From Enoplolaimus lenunculus (taxonomy: Eukaryota; Nematoda; Enoplea; Enoplida; Thoracostomopsidae), in NCBI GenBank assembly GCA_030248215.1, contig JASANG010003345.1, forward strand, positions 434,001 through 498,000: DNA of 64,000 nt. The letters are read 5' to 3'. Positions within the stretch are counted from its first letter, which is position 1. Every line of letters begins with the position of its first letter. Below are positions 22,421-32,461 of this stretch, piece by piece. The notes under the pieces are model-generated. The model was not told where the DNA came from and searched no databases. It was given only the letters and a program-made list of their open reading frames with translations. The position numbers and the translations under genes are program-made.

Positions 22421-23740
22421 GTAAACATATGTTTAATCCTGTATATGAAAACCAATATGTTCAGTCGTAACAATATCTCGTTGGCTTTAGCTCATACTTG
22501 ACTTGCCTATTTCCGTCTCTGTGTAGCATCTAACACCAGTTGATAATAAATTGTAGATTAACGTTTGAACTTAAAAATGATTGGCTTTCAAATTGAGCCC
22601 ATTTTTAGGTTAAACCTATCTTCCTACAGTGCGTGTATTTAGTTTCGCAACTCATGGAGATTTCCTGTTTGAATTTATTCAACGGCAGTTGGATATGTAT
22701 ACAGATAAATATGTACACCCCTACAACAAATGGTTTACATAAACCAAAAATTTCAGTTTGGCAACAATAAATCTTGTACTTCAGCGCAGCTTGGAACGCC
22801 TGCAATCAAGTCTGACGCTGAAATTTAAAAATCGCCGCAATATAAAGTGAAACGCCGGACGTCTCGCTTTTAAGAATGCTAAATTACAACTGCGCAAATA
22901 GTAATTTATTGTGGTTAATTTTGTGTTAATTTGGATAGTATCGTGTGCAAAAATGTAGCTTTGAAATTTACGTAAAAACATAATAACGTATTTTCGGCGT
23001 TTTTTTTGGTGAAAGATTGATACTATTTATCTAATAGCAAATTACCTACACATTTTGTAAGTTCAATTTTGCTGTTCATTTATTAATATTAAGCTTAAAA
23101 GACAAATTTTTTTCAAAATTTTCGGCCTACATTCTCAAGTATTATATTTTATCAAAGTCGCGTACGAAAAACAATAGGAAAACTTGTAGTATATATAATT
23201 TTAATTATTTTGACTTTTAAGTTTTCTAAAATCTGCAATTTTGCTTCGTACACTTAAACATGAATGGCTTGCAGCTCTTCGGTCGTCTTCAACTGTGCGT
23301 AGGTACTTTGAGATAGAAGCAGGCGCGTTGCAATAGCTTGACGTACAAGGAACTCGAACAATTTTATAGGTAGAATTAATTAAAGGTGTGTACACCAAGT
23401 TTGTTGTTAATTGAGTAATTCCTTTTTAAGGTGGAAACTATTTTGGTAACATAAGCTGTAATAAACATTACTGGGGTCAGATAATTTTGAAAAGCGTTTA
23501 ATAGGCAATTAACAGGGCGTTATATTTGGTGCCTAATTTATATTGTTGCGTTTGTTTTGGAATGTCATAGTTACAATTTTGGAATATTTGCAAATATTTT
23601 GCAAATACTGACCGTAGTAAAATAAACATGAGAGCAAAACATTTATACATATCACGTTCAAGCATATTAATACAATAAACTGCGGGTCTGGAGTTAGGCT
23701 CGCATGCAAGCTATGTGACGTTCACCTTGAAAATTTTTTG
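22421..23740. other. intergenic, no gene seen
   Basis: Short open frames on the minus strand (22605-22805, 22781-22981, 23201-23398) lack motifs and splice support. A TGATAGGT-family fragment lies near 22510-22560. Confidence 0.35.
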
Positions 23741-23883
23741 GGCGCATGTAAAGATCAAGGCGCGGAACGTTTTTCTGTGGAACTGCAATAAAGTAAGCTA
23801 AAGATTTCGACTCATTTTTTGCTTAGGCTTAAGCTTAGGGACATGGTTGTGCTACAGCTGCGGCACTGTTTCACATATTAGCC
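23741..23883 (+). repeat. TTAGGC-bearing hAT-like MITE, short
   Basis: Left end ggcgcatgtaaagatcaagg, a short run of TTAGGC-like units at 23821-23840, and a right end cacatattagcc. Confidence 0.65.
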
Positions 23884-24444
23884 ACAAATTTTTGCCCATA
23901 TCACTTTAAAGCTGCATGCAGGTAAACCTGATTTGCAGTGACAATTACAGAGCTTGTATATTTGTGTACGAAATTTATTTTCATTTTTTAGGCTAAATAT
24001 CACTAAGATTAGTTTAGTTATTAACACTGTTTAGAGGATAACCGTTATGAAAGAGCTAATGTGACCTGTACCTTTAAAAAATAGTAATGAAAATTTTGAC
24101 ATTACCCGTAGAACCCAAAGGCTATTGTTCAAAGCACAGATTCAAGTCAAAATTGTTGTTATCGTTGTTTATCAGCCATTTTACCACTCGCAATGGCAAC
24201 ACAGTGTGGACCCTGTTTTTCTTAAAACACCATAGGACAGGCTAAATTTGAAAATCAACGCTCAAATTCGTCTTCGTTGTGTTTGCTTTTTTCAAATTTT
24301 ATCCAACAAGGCTTACGTAGTTTGACATTAGAAAATCTATGAATCAAGCACAGCACAATAACGTATAATCCTGAATAAACTGAAAGACTAGTACGGACAA
24401 CTCACGTATGTTATGAAAATGTAATACAACACTATTGTGGCCCT
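23884..24444. other. intergenic, no gene seen
   Basis: AT-rich; nothing recognised. Confidence 0.4.
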
Positions 24445-24649
24445 CACTGCAAAAATGGTGAGTCAAATTGACTCTCTCCGAAATAGGCTTTTCCGGACTA
24501 CACAAACTGAGTCAAATTCGGCTCCGCCAGAGTCAAATTCGACGGTTAGTTTAATTTTTAGTCTGGTGGAGTCGAATTTTGACTCAGTTTGCGTTGTCCG
24601 GAAAAGCCTATTTCCGAGAGAGTCAATTTGACTCACCATTTTTGCAGTG
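24445..24649. repeat. foldback MITE, TGAGTCAAATTGACTC family
   Basis: A well-preserved copy: cactgcaaaaatggtgagtc at the left, its complement at the right, and long arms that read tgactctctccgaaataggc and tttccggactacacaaactg. It gives rise to near-identical open frames on both strands that are not genes. Confidence 0.85.
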
Positions 24650-25500
24650 TATGGCAAACCGGTTCATCAGGTGTTGCTGGATTATTTGTGAATTTTGCAT
24701 GTTTTAGGGCTACTGTAATAAATTTGTTTTTCAACAATTAAAACTTTGAATCTAAAAATTAGATTTTCCAGGAATATACTTAGGGACATCCGGATAGAAT
24801 TTAGTACTAAGGTTTCAATGATATGTTACTGATTTAGGTTTGTGATATACTATCGTACGATGCAGCTGGTTTGTCAAAAAGTATATATAACGCCACCAAT
24901 GAATAAAATGTTAGTCTCTGTCGTGCATTTTATCTTGTGCCCACCATGTGAAAATTAGAAGCACCATTTACCAACTACGGTTGTGAAAAAATAATAAAAT
25001 TGAAAATATGATTTGAATACTGTTTCAATTTTCCACCCCTACAAATGTTTAAAATCTGACTAATCAATCAATAAGATCAATTGAAATCCGTATACTGCCA
25101 GTGATTGTATAAATAATAGAAAATGAACATTGAAACAGGTTTCATATTTCATTTTCGTTTCGAATTCAAATTTCAATTGGCTTAATGTGAAATAGAAGAA
25201 AAGTTTTAGTTTTATGCAAATAACATAGTTTCTGCCATCTACAACCCAAGTTTTGTTCTTCAATTTCTTACTAGACATTTTGGTTGTTTTAAAATAAATT
25301 TTCCTTTTGTTACCAAAAATTTCTTATCACTTTTCTAATGTTTTTAGCAACCGTTTCTATTTCCCATCGCTACAACTTTAAATATCGAAACTGGTAAATT
25401 TGCAACCAAAATGTACGTTTTAACTTTCGTATACGATTTATAAAATGCGTCAATTTTCCAACTGGCCGGATTTGATTTTAATTTCCATTTGCTATTTTTT
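24650..25500. other. intergenic, no gene seen
   Basis: AT-rich; nothing recognised. Confidence 0.4.
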
Positions 25501-25507
25501 CATAACC

Positions 25508-25700
25508 GTTGAATACGCCGTGAAATCGCATTAGCTGGACAGCGTCTCACATTTCCAAACCGAATGCGCTAAGTTGTTCTAAGTTAAGCTGTATCATATA
25601 GAGCCCTTCACAAAAATTTTGCAGTGGATGCAATGGGGCTCGAAACCACGAAGTGTACGAATTACCGGTCCGCTACTCAAAATAAGGAGCTAAGCAGCCA
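25508..25700 (-). repeat. tRNA-derived SINE-like unit
   Basis: On the minus strand, the region near 25700 reads like a decayed tRNA: tagct, gagtagcggaccggtaatt (anticodon-arm-like), then ggtttcgagcccc (B-box-like). A tail follows that is shared with the next unit (ctatatgatac, cttaacttag, aatgcga, tttcggcg-like). It is about 193 bp. A second copy lies 244 bp away in the same orientation. Confidence 0.6.
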
Positions 25701-25751
25701 TGGTCAACTTTTCGCGACAATGACTCAAGTTTTGGTACTACAAAATACGAA

Positions 25752-25958
25752 TATGAATACGACGCGAAATTGCAAGAGTCGGAGAGCGTTTCTCGCATTT
25801 CCAAACTGATTCCGCTAAGTAATTCTATTAAGTTAAGCAGTACCATATAGAGCGCTTCACGAAAATTTTGCTGCGGATGCTGTGTTGCTCAAACCCACGA
25901 AGTACGGATTAGCGATCCGGTACTCAAACCACTAAGCTACACAGGACGCTTAAACTTT
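25752..25958 (-). repeat. tRNA-derived SINE-like unit
   Basis: On the minus strand it begins ctgtgtagcttagtggtttg, a good pol III A box. It continues with an anticodon-arm-like cggatcgctaatccgta and a weaker B box (gtgggtttgagcaac). The acceptor-like ctgtgt / acacag can pair. The tail matches the unit at 25508-25700. It is too diverged in the T arm to be a working tRNA. Confidence 0.65.
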
Positions 25959-26839
25959 AGACCAAGGCATGGGCTTGATCCCATCAAAAAACTGCTGTAA
26001 ACATGAGATGGAAAGGGTATTTGAATCTTCATAAACAGTAACCATCCACGAAACATAGAATAACTAAATGAATATACTGTCTAAATACAAGTACCGTGCA
26101 AAAGATGTAAACCAATAACAAGATTCAATTCATATATTATGCTTTTATACGCCTTTTCTCACAATTTTTGAAGTGTTTAGATTTTGGCATTAATTAAGCT
26201 TAAACTTTGGTATGTTTAAACAAATGCCACGTAGGATGTAGCTTAACCTTATAATTTCATTTTTATTGCATCTTTTTTTTCATTTTTCCTGAATTAGAAA
26301 GTTACAAATTAACGTCTCTGTTTATTTTAGAACATTTATACCTACATATTAGATGTAAAATTTGCAGCTGATGATTTTGTCAATCACAACTGTATTTGAA
26401 TAATCACTCTCTTACTGTGATACTTGGTCATATTATTAACTCAAAGTTCACAATTATCTTCCATTAATATAATGAAAAGCACTTTTTAATGAACCAATCG
26501 TAAAATTACTGAATTAGCAGCCATAAACGCCCGTCTTTAATAACACTAAAAAACTGGAAACTGAAAGGTGACAAAAAACAACTCCATAACGAAAACGTCG
26601 GCTCAGAGCACGGTTCAAAAACGCTAACGGAAGCTAAAAAATCTTCAAGAAGAGCATTCGGATTTTTTACACCACTTACACACAACGCTTAAACTATTCT
26701 TCTGAAGGGCTAAAATTTCCCATATGGTGACTGAGCCCCTTTTATGGCCATCCCGAGTGAAAGGCCCCAATTGAACTTATTTACATATTAACAACGTCAA
26801 CTAATACTGATCGATGATTCGCCTTTTACAGTTCAGGTA
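25959..26839. other. intergenic, no gene seen
   Basis: AT-rich; nothing recognised. Confidence 0.4.
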
Positions 26840-27014
26840 GGCCAATGTCACTTTTAGGGGCGTTACGGTGATAAGCATACCCTTAAGCCTGAGTCTCAGT
26901 ATAAGGATAAGCTTATAAACGTATAAACTTTAAGCGGAAAACTTACGTCTGTAGCGTAACTTTCTATAGGAGTCTAGCGGAAAAAAAACGGCACGCCCCT
27001 CAAGGTATTCACAT
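26840..27014 (-). repeat. TTAGGC-bearing hAT-like MITE, diverged
   Basis: The left end ggccaatgtcacttttaggg belongs to a sub-type also seen at 27247 and 61484. Inner units are weak CCTAAG-like hexamers. The right end (acgcccctcaaggtattcac) is diverged and no duplication is seen. Confidence 0.6.
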
Positions 27015-27219
27015 GATACAAAGTATTGCACCTCTGAAACTGTTGAAGAGGCAAATCCAAAAAAAAGTTAGCAATATTGCGAGAAAGATCAAAAAAACTT
27101 TTTGTCACAAGCTGTCTAAAAACTTGTTTATGACGCTTGAAAGCTTCACTGCGCGGACAAGAAATACCATTTCCGCAGACAGCGAATCTAAAGATTTGAT
27201 TTGGGTTAGTGACGACTAA
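27013..27219 (+). CDS. possible small basic protein or exon, 68 aa
   Basis: An open frame starts at the edge of a MITE and codes for MIQSIAPLKLLKRQ..., rich in Lys and Arg in its first half (KIKKTF, KLSKNL) and acidic at its end (DSESKDLIWVSDD). It has no signal peptide, no recognised domain and no clear upstream acceptor. Balanced composition, lying between two MITEs without repeat content, is the only argument for it. Confidence 0.25.
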   Translation: MIQSIAPLKLLKRQIQKKVSNIARKIKKTFCHKLSKNLFMTLESFTARTRNTISADSESKDLIWVSDD

Positions 27220-27246
27220 TTTAATGCCACTTGTTAATTGCTTTCA

Positions 27247-27656
27247 GGCCAATGTTACATTTAGGGCCGTAACTGTATAGATTAAAGCATATTCCTAAGT
27301 CTAAGCGTGAGCCTTAGCGTTGTAAAAAGTGTAAACTATAAAATAAGCATTGTAAATAGTAGAAACCTCGCGCCCGCACCCAAGGGGGGAGGGGCAGGGG
27401 GGCTCAACGCCCCCTGGAAAATTTTGGGCCCTCTACAAAGTTTTCCACCTTGCTTGTAACTCATCGAAAACCCTTGAACGCCCCTCCTGACAAATTTTAG
27501 CCCCCCCATAGCAAGGTGGACTGGCTACGGACCTGATAAGGCTATACCAAAGCCTAAGACTGCGCCTTAGCCTAAGTAATACGCAGTCTAAAATCGAAAC
27601 CTACACTTTTGCAGTTCGCACTAGAAAACAGAATGGCACTTAAAGTAAACATGGGC
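27247..27656 (-). mobile_element. TTAGGC-bearing MITE with nested CCGTAGCCAG-type MITE
   Basis: The outer ends are ggccaatgttacatttaggg and acttaaagtaaacatgggc. CCTAAG-type units occur on both sides of a second element at 27363-27535, which has clearly inserted into this one. Confidence 0.7.
27363..27535 (-). repeat. CCGTAGCCAG-type MITE nested in a TTAGGC MITE
   Basis: Inner blocks gggctcaacgccccctggaa, aaagttttccaccttgcttg, tcatcgaaaaccctt and the right end gtggactggctacggacc match the family in reverse orientation. Confidence 0.7.
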
Positions 27657-28498
27657 TAGGTATCACAACAACGTATCGCTATCATTACGTCCGCTGATCA
27701 TTCTACGCATGAATTATGAGTTTGAAAATTCCGTTTTTTGAGGTCATCTTATTTTTATGGCGCATACATTTATGCAATTCTGACTAAAGTCTGTTTTGGT
27801 CACCTTGGGGCTTTGACTCTTGTTTTCATTAACGGCAAAAATAACAAAAACACTCTAAGTGTGGATAGATTAAGTGTTTGCTTTGCTTGACGCGCGGTGA
27901 CCGTATATTTTACTATGACGCTAATTACTTGCTTAAGATATGATTTTACAAGCTGTGTGCTGCGCAGTTCCTTTGTAAAAGGATTATGCACTGTTACATA
28001 TATGGTATGGAGGAAACAAAGGGTAAAAATCCTTGTTTAGGAGCGAACAAAAAGTTCCACAATCTACATACCATTGGACGAAATTTGGCGTGCTGAGTCA
28101 AGCCGGGAGCCAAATGTAGTTAATATTATCGCAACGCAACTTAGAACCAGTTATCAAATAACTGTTTGCCAATTAACACAGCAACACAAACTGTATGATA
28201 TTCAAGAAATATTGTCTGAAATTTAACACTGAGTCCCGTTTGATTTCTTATGCGATTTTTTTAAAATCTTTATTTTAATAGATTTTTCAATTTTTAATAC
28301 AAGCAATAACAGATGATAACCTTTTGTTCGTGTATCATAGTCAGAATATCGCTAAGGAAATTGAAGGTATTTACCACTTTTTTACCTTGACAATTGCAGA
28401 TTTGGATCGGTGGTCCTTCACGCACCCATAAGTCTAACAGATTTATAAAGTTAACAATAATTTCATAATTCCTGTGCCCAAATTCTCGAATCTGTGTA
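27657..28498. other. intergenic, no gene seen
   Basis: The segment near 28060-28180 (cataccattggacg, gctgagtcaa, caaataactg) resembles the 60.13-60.30 kb region, so it belongs to another dispersed repeat. No exon was recognised. Confidence 0.4.
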
Positions 28499-28765
28499 CT
28501 GTAGCGACCCAAATAAGAAGAGGCAGTATATTTATTTTGCCTCTCCAGAATACACCACCTGTTATTCGTTACATACTGTTGTTTATTCTTAACTCACTCA
28601 ATGTTAGTCCCAACATCCTTTTTATATTGTTTCTTTCGAGCAGAACTGACTTGCTCGGTTTGCCTGAGTATATGTTGCATGTTTGAGCAGTCTAGACTAT
28701 TCTTCTGCTTTGTTCTCTTTTATGCGCTCTAATTAAGGATACAGACGTTATTCCGGTCACTACAG
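28499..28765. repeat. TA-flanked MITE, internally shortened
   Basis: Left end ctgtagcgacccaaataaga, right end ttccggtcactacag, with TA on both sides. Much of the inner sequence differs from 4321-5021. Confidence 0.7.
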
Positions 28766-28768
28766 TAG

Positions 28769-28955
28769 CAACTATCACCAGTCGTTGAAGTCTTCAAATT
28801 TCCGGCTCAGCAGATGGAAAATTTGAACGTTTGAAGCATTTTACGCATTTTTGGTCCTGGTTGTGACGCGAGTTTGGCTTTTGTAACTGTCGTAGTTAGG
28901 TGTTTTGAAAGCTGATTACTAACTGGTAATAGGTGTTACGCAGTTTTGAGAATAT
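28769..28955. repeat. TGATAGGT-family MITE, diverged
   Basis: The left arm gcaactatcaccagtcgttg and the right arm actaactggtaataggtgtt, acgcagttttgagaat are inverted repeats; inner wording partly matches 21717-21928. Confidence 0.55.
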
Positions 28956-29124
28956 CGGATTGGTTCAAACAAAAATTCTTTCAACATTTTGTCTATTGTT
29001 TTGAAACTTGTCAGTTAAATACTCTATCCGCTGGGGATCAGTGTTACTGATGGACCTGCACCCTGGAAGGCGTAGGATTATAATTAAGCTTTGGTTTAGG
29101 ATTAGGTTTGGTCTTTAGTATACG

Positions 29125-29388
29125 TACTACAATGTAATTTTGAGTGAGTTGATTTTAACACATAATGAGTTGAATACACTCAGAGGTCTGAGCTCTGAAA
29201 TATGTATTTCAGAACTCATAAAATTCTGAATTGATTGAACTCATTCTGAGTTAATTAATCAATTACTAAAAATTAAATCAGCTCAGAATGCGTTAATGTT
29301 TATCGTTATTACCTTACAAATAACCAGAAATAACTATTAATTATCTCTCTCTCAGTTGATTAATCAACTCATCGAAATTTGCAGTGTA
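29125..29388. repeat. MITE with GAGTTGATTTTAACTC arms
   Basis: Left arm tgtaattttgagtgagttga and right arm tcaactcatcgaaatttgca, gtgta are inverted repeats. The interior is rich in gagtt/aactc palindromes. A second copy lies at 55326-55557. Confidence 0.6.
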
Positions 29389-30526
29389 GGCAGGCCTTTT
29401 CAATTAAACATCGCCATTGCTTTTAAGGCTGCTTAGAGTACCAAAATAGCAAGCACTGAAAGAAACCAAAAATGTCTTCCTTTTCGGTGAGTTCTATTTT
29501 ATTTTCAATTTATATTTAAAGGCGTGGTGACAGACGTATATCTTTTGCCTAAAAACAAGACGCGTATAACATTATTCTGCTCTGCTTTTTCAAATCATTA
29601 ATGATCATGCTTTCATTGACTAAAAATCTCTAAAATAAACCGCATAATTTTACTAGCCTACTCTGTTTTAGATAAACAAATGATGTAAAAAACAAGCTTT
29701 ACCTGCTAATTTTACTTAACCATCTTTGTGCTTTTAATATGAGCACAGGAACTGCTGACGGATAAACCAATATTGGTGAGGGGCATAAGATTTTTTAAGT
29801 CGAAATAATAGTCAAAATGTGGTTATTTAGGAAATTTCATACTGGATTTTTGTAGATTTTATTCTTAGAGTTCAAAGTAAATATAAATTTTAGATAGTTG
29901 ATTTTAGCAATTGCACCGAAGCGGCAAACTCTTTCGCCACTTTGTCAAATAAAGTACTTGTTCATTTTGCTTCCACATTAATGTTAATTAAGTGGAAGAC
30001 AAAATCGCTCCCACCAAGCCTAATTCTTGGATTTACTTTTGGGCAGCAAGCACTGCTAATATTAAAAATGTTGCTTTATTAATAAATTCCAATAGGAGAA
30101 TACATCCTTATCCCTCTGAATGCATCAGTAATAATATTTTTGAAACTAAAACTAAACAATAAGGATTAAAAAATTTATATACTATATACCAGGGTCTGAG
30201 CATTTCTGGTCTCTTTTAACCACGGGTTTATAGTTCCAACCCTACAAACCAGGCCCGTAGCCAGCTATCACTGCTAAGCGGGAGCTAAAATATTTTCAGG
30301 AGAGACATACAAGGGTTTTCGTTGACTTACAAACGAATTAAAATTAGCAAACACGGTTTTATGCACATTATGTGCTGTTTGTGTGATACAAAGGACGTCG
30401 GTGTAGAATATATACCTGGACCATTGCGTTACGTTATATATGGGTAGACATATTTAAGGTTTTAACTGGATTATCGGTCTGCACATTTCTATATGAATCC
30501 CGAAAAACACACCTTTGCAATAGCAA
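29389..30526. other. intergenic; one CCGTAGCCAG-type fragment
   Basis: The segment 30262-30335 (cccgtagccagctatcactg, gagacatacaagggttttcg) is a truncated CCGTAGCCAG-type MITE. Nothing else was recognised. Confidence 0.45.
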
Positions 30527-30593
30527 AACCCAAATAAGAGGAGTAATAAGAAGGGTCAGAAAGGGGAGTTCTTATTTAGAAGCCAATTCAATA

Positions 30594-30597
30594 AGTA
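30594..30597. other. target-site duplication, left (AGTA)
   Basis: AGTA directly before the first LTR matches AGTA at 41453-41456 directly after the third LTR. No duplication is needed at the middle LTR. Confidence 0.8.
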
Positions 30598-31039
30598 GGT
30601 ACGACTGCCATGTGCATCCCATGCTTCTCTGTACATTGTGACGTGTACGTATGACGTGTTGAACAAATAAACAAACACGTCAATACAGTCAAACAACCAA
30701 TGATAGATCTGCAACACATGATTTGTAGCAGTCTCAACAAATAGGATTGCGGCACGTATGCGGTTACTTGGAACAACCATTAAGAATGCTGCAACACTAA
30801 ATCAAGCAGCAACCAATAATCGTTATCTTCTAGAATGATCCGTGAGGGCTATAAAAGTCCAGTAAAAACTTTGACATTAGTTAGTGTTTCGTTTTTCGTT
30901 TATTCGCAATTGTTGCTTTACCATCGTCGTTTGTTTCAATAAAATCCTTGTTTCATTCAACTGTTCGTTTCGTTCCGGTTTACGACTTACAGGTCTTGTT
31001 TCATTCAACTGTTCGTTTCATTCCGGTTTACGACTTACA
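30598..31039 (+). repeat. LTR 1 of the gypsy array (442 bp)
   Basis: It ends in cgacttaca before the primer-binding site. A TATA box (ctataaaagt) lies at about 30849-30858 and an AATAAA at about 30938. It differs from LTR 2 and LTR 3 at about two or three positions. Confidence 0.93.
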
Positions 31040-32461
31040 ATGGTGACCCCGACTAGGAACCGTCAACATTTGTTTAGCGCCGCCCCAGTGTTTTTCTCAA
31101 TCCTGGTTTCCGTGTTATCCGCGCTCGAGTTGCGTTCCGTTTCTTCGATCCACGCTGATCCCTCGACTGTTCGGGAACACTATGCCGAGTTACCGTGGGT
31201 CGTTACTCCGCCCCGCTATGCCTCGAGTTCAAGGGTATTCATGGTATCAATCGCAATCGGATTTTCCATCCGCGGAGTCCATGGCCTCGACAATCGTCAA
31301 GCCACGAGTTTACGGGTCCTCCTGTTGATCGGGTGCGTCGAACCGAACCCTGGCCCAGTCAATCTCTCACATCAAACGAAGGAAACGTTGGCGGGTATGC
31401 TCCGGGTACTACATGCGAGCGATCCATCATTCGCGGTCTCCGGAACAAAGGACGACATCATCACAATGCTGAGCCCACATGGCCCCGATATCCTGCAGTT
31501 GGCATTCAATCAGGTCTCGATGGCGCATGTACAAGCCGCGTCCGTGCCGGCAGGTGGGCAACCGGGTCCAAACGGAATCGCTCAAGCGGGTTCGGGTGAC
31601 ACGATTCAATTCCATCGATTGCCGCAATTCAACCCAAAGACGCCCCAATGTTGGTTCAATCAAGTCGAACAAGTCCTCGGGGCAATCGACGATGACGTCA
31701 AGAAGCGAAACATACTACGGGTGATCGACAACGGTATGATTCACGAGTCAGGTGTCAACCTCAATGGGTCTTATGCCGAGATCAAACGAACCCTCATCGA
31801 GTTTTATGCCGACAGCGACAATCGAAGGCTGCGCAAGCTTTTAGAAGAAAAAGACCTCAAAGGCCGCAAGCCCTCAAGTGCCCTCCGGGAACTGCTGGAA
31901 CTGGCCCCAAACAGCCCCGAATTGGTCCGTCTACGCTTCCTCGAGATTCTTCCGGAACAAATCCGGCTCACCCTCGTATCAATGGACAGCGTTTCGCTTG
32001 ACCAACTCGCACGAATCGCTGATGCAATGCTGGATATGGCCGATCCAAATCTGGTCAACCATATCAACCGTGAGCCCCAGTCATCATCAACCACATATGG
32101 GTTATGGCAATCCCCAACCTCGAACACAACCGGGTCCTGGAAAGCCTCATCCTCAACCGCATCCGGGTCTTGGCAATCCTCAATCGAAAAGCAGATCGCC
32201 GACTTGACAAAGGCCGTCCGCCAACTAACGAACAGAGATCGCTCCCGCGGTCGCAATTCACGGGTTCGGGCGAATGATCAAAACGGAGTCGGGTCACGCA
32301 ATAGTCAACGCCCCCATTCGAGGTCCCAATCGGCCAGACGTTCAAGCGGGTTGTGTTGGTATCACTTCAAATTTGGCGACGAAGCCCAGCGATGCCCCGG
32401 TGCCGGATTTTGCTCATACGACGGACAGTCTTCAAGCAATGCCGCGTCGGGAAACGGATAG
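31040..32461 (+). mobile_element. gag region of first unit, with 2A-like motif
   Basis: The frame from the ATG that overlaps the primer-binding site codes for about 473 residues. The first 97 contain a hydrophobic stretch (FFSILVSVLSAL). At residues 98-106 (31331-31357) stands GCVEPNPGP, the NPG/P core of 2A-type ribosome-skipping peptides. A capsid-like region follows, then a Ser/Arg-rich segment and the CHCC zinc motif near the C-terminus. Upstream in-frame codons inside the LTR are probably not used. Confidence 0.85.

Noticed and set aside
25752-25958. Working tRNA gene
   Set aside because: The A box is good, but the T arm and the base 5' of the anticodon do not fit, and the unit continues into a tail shared with a second copy.
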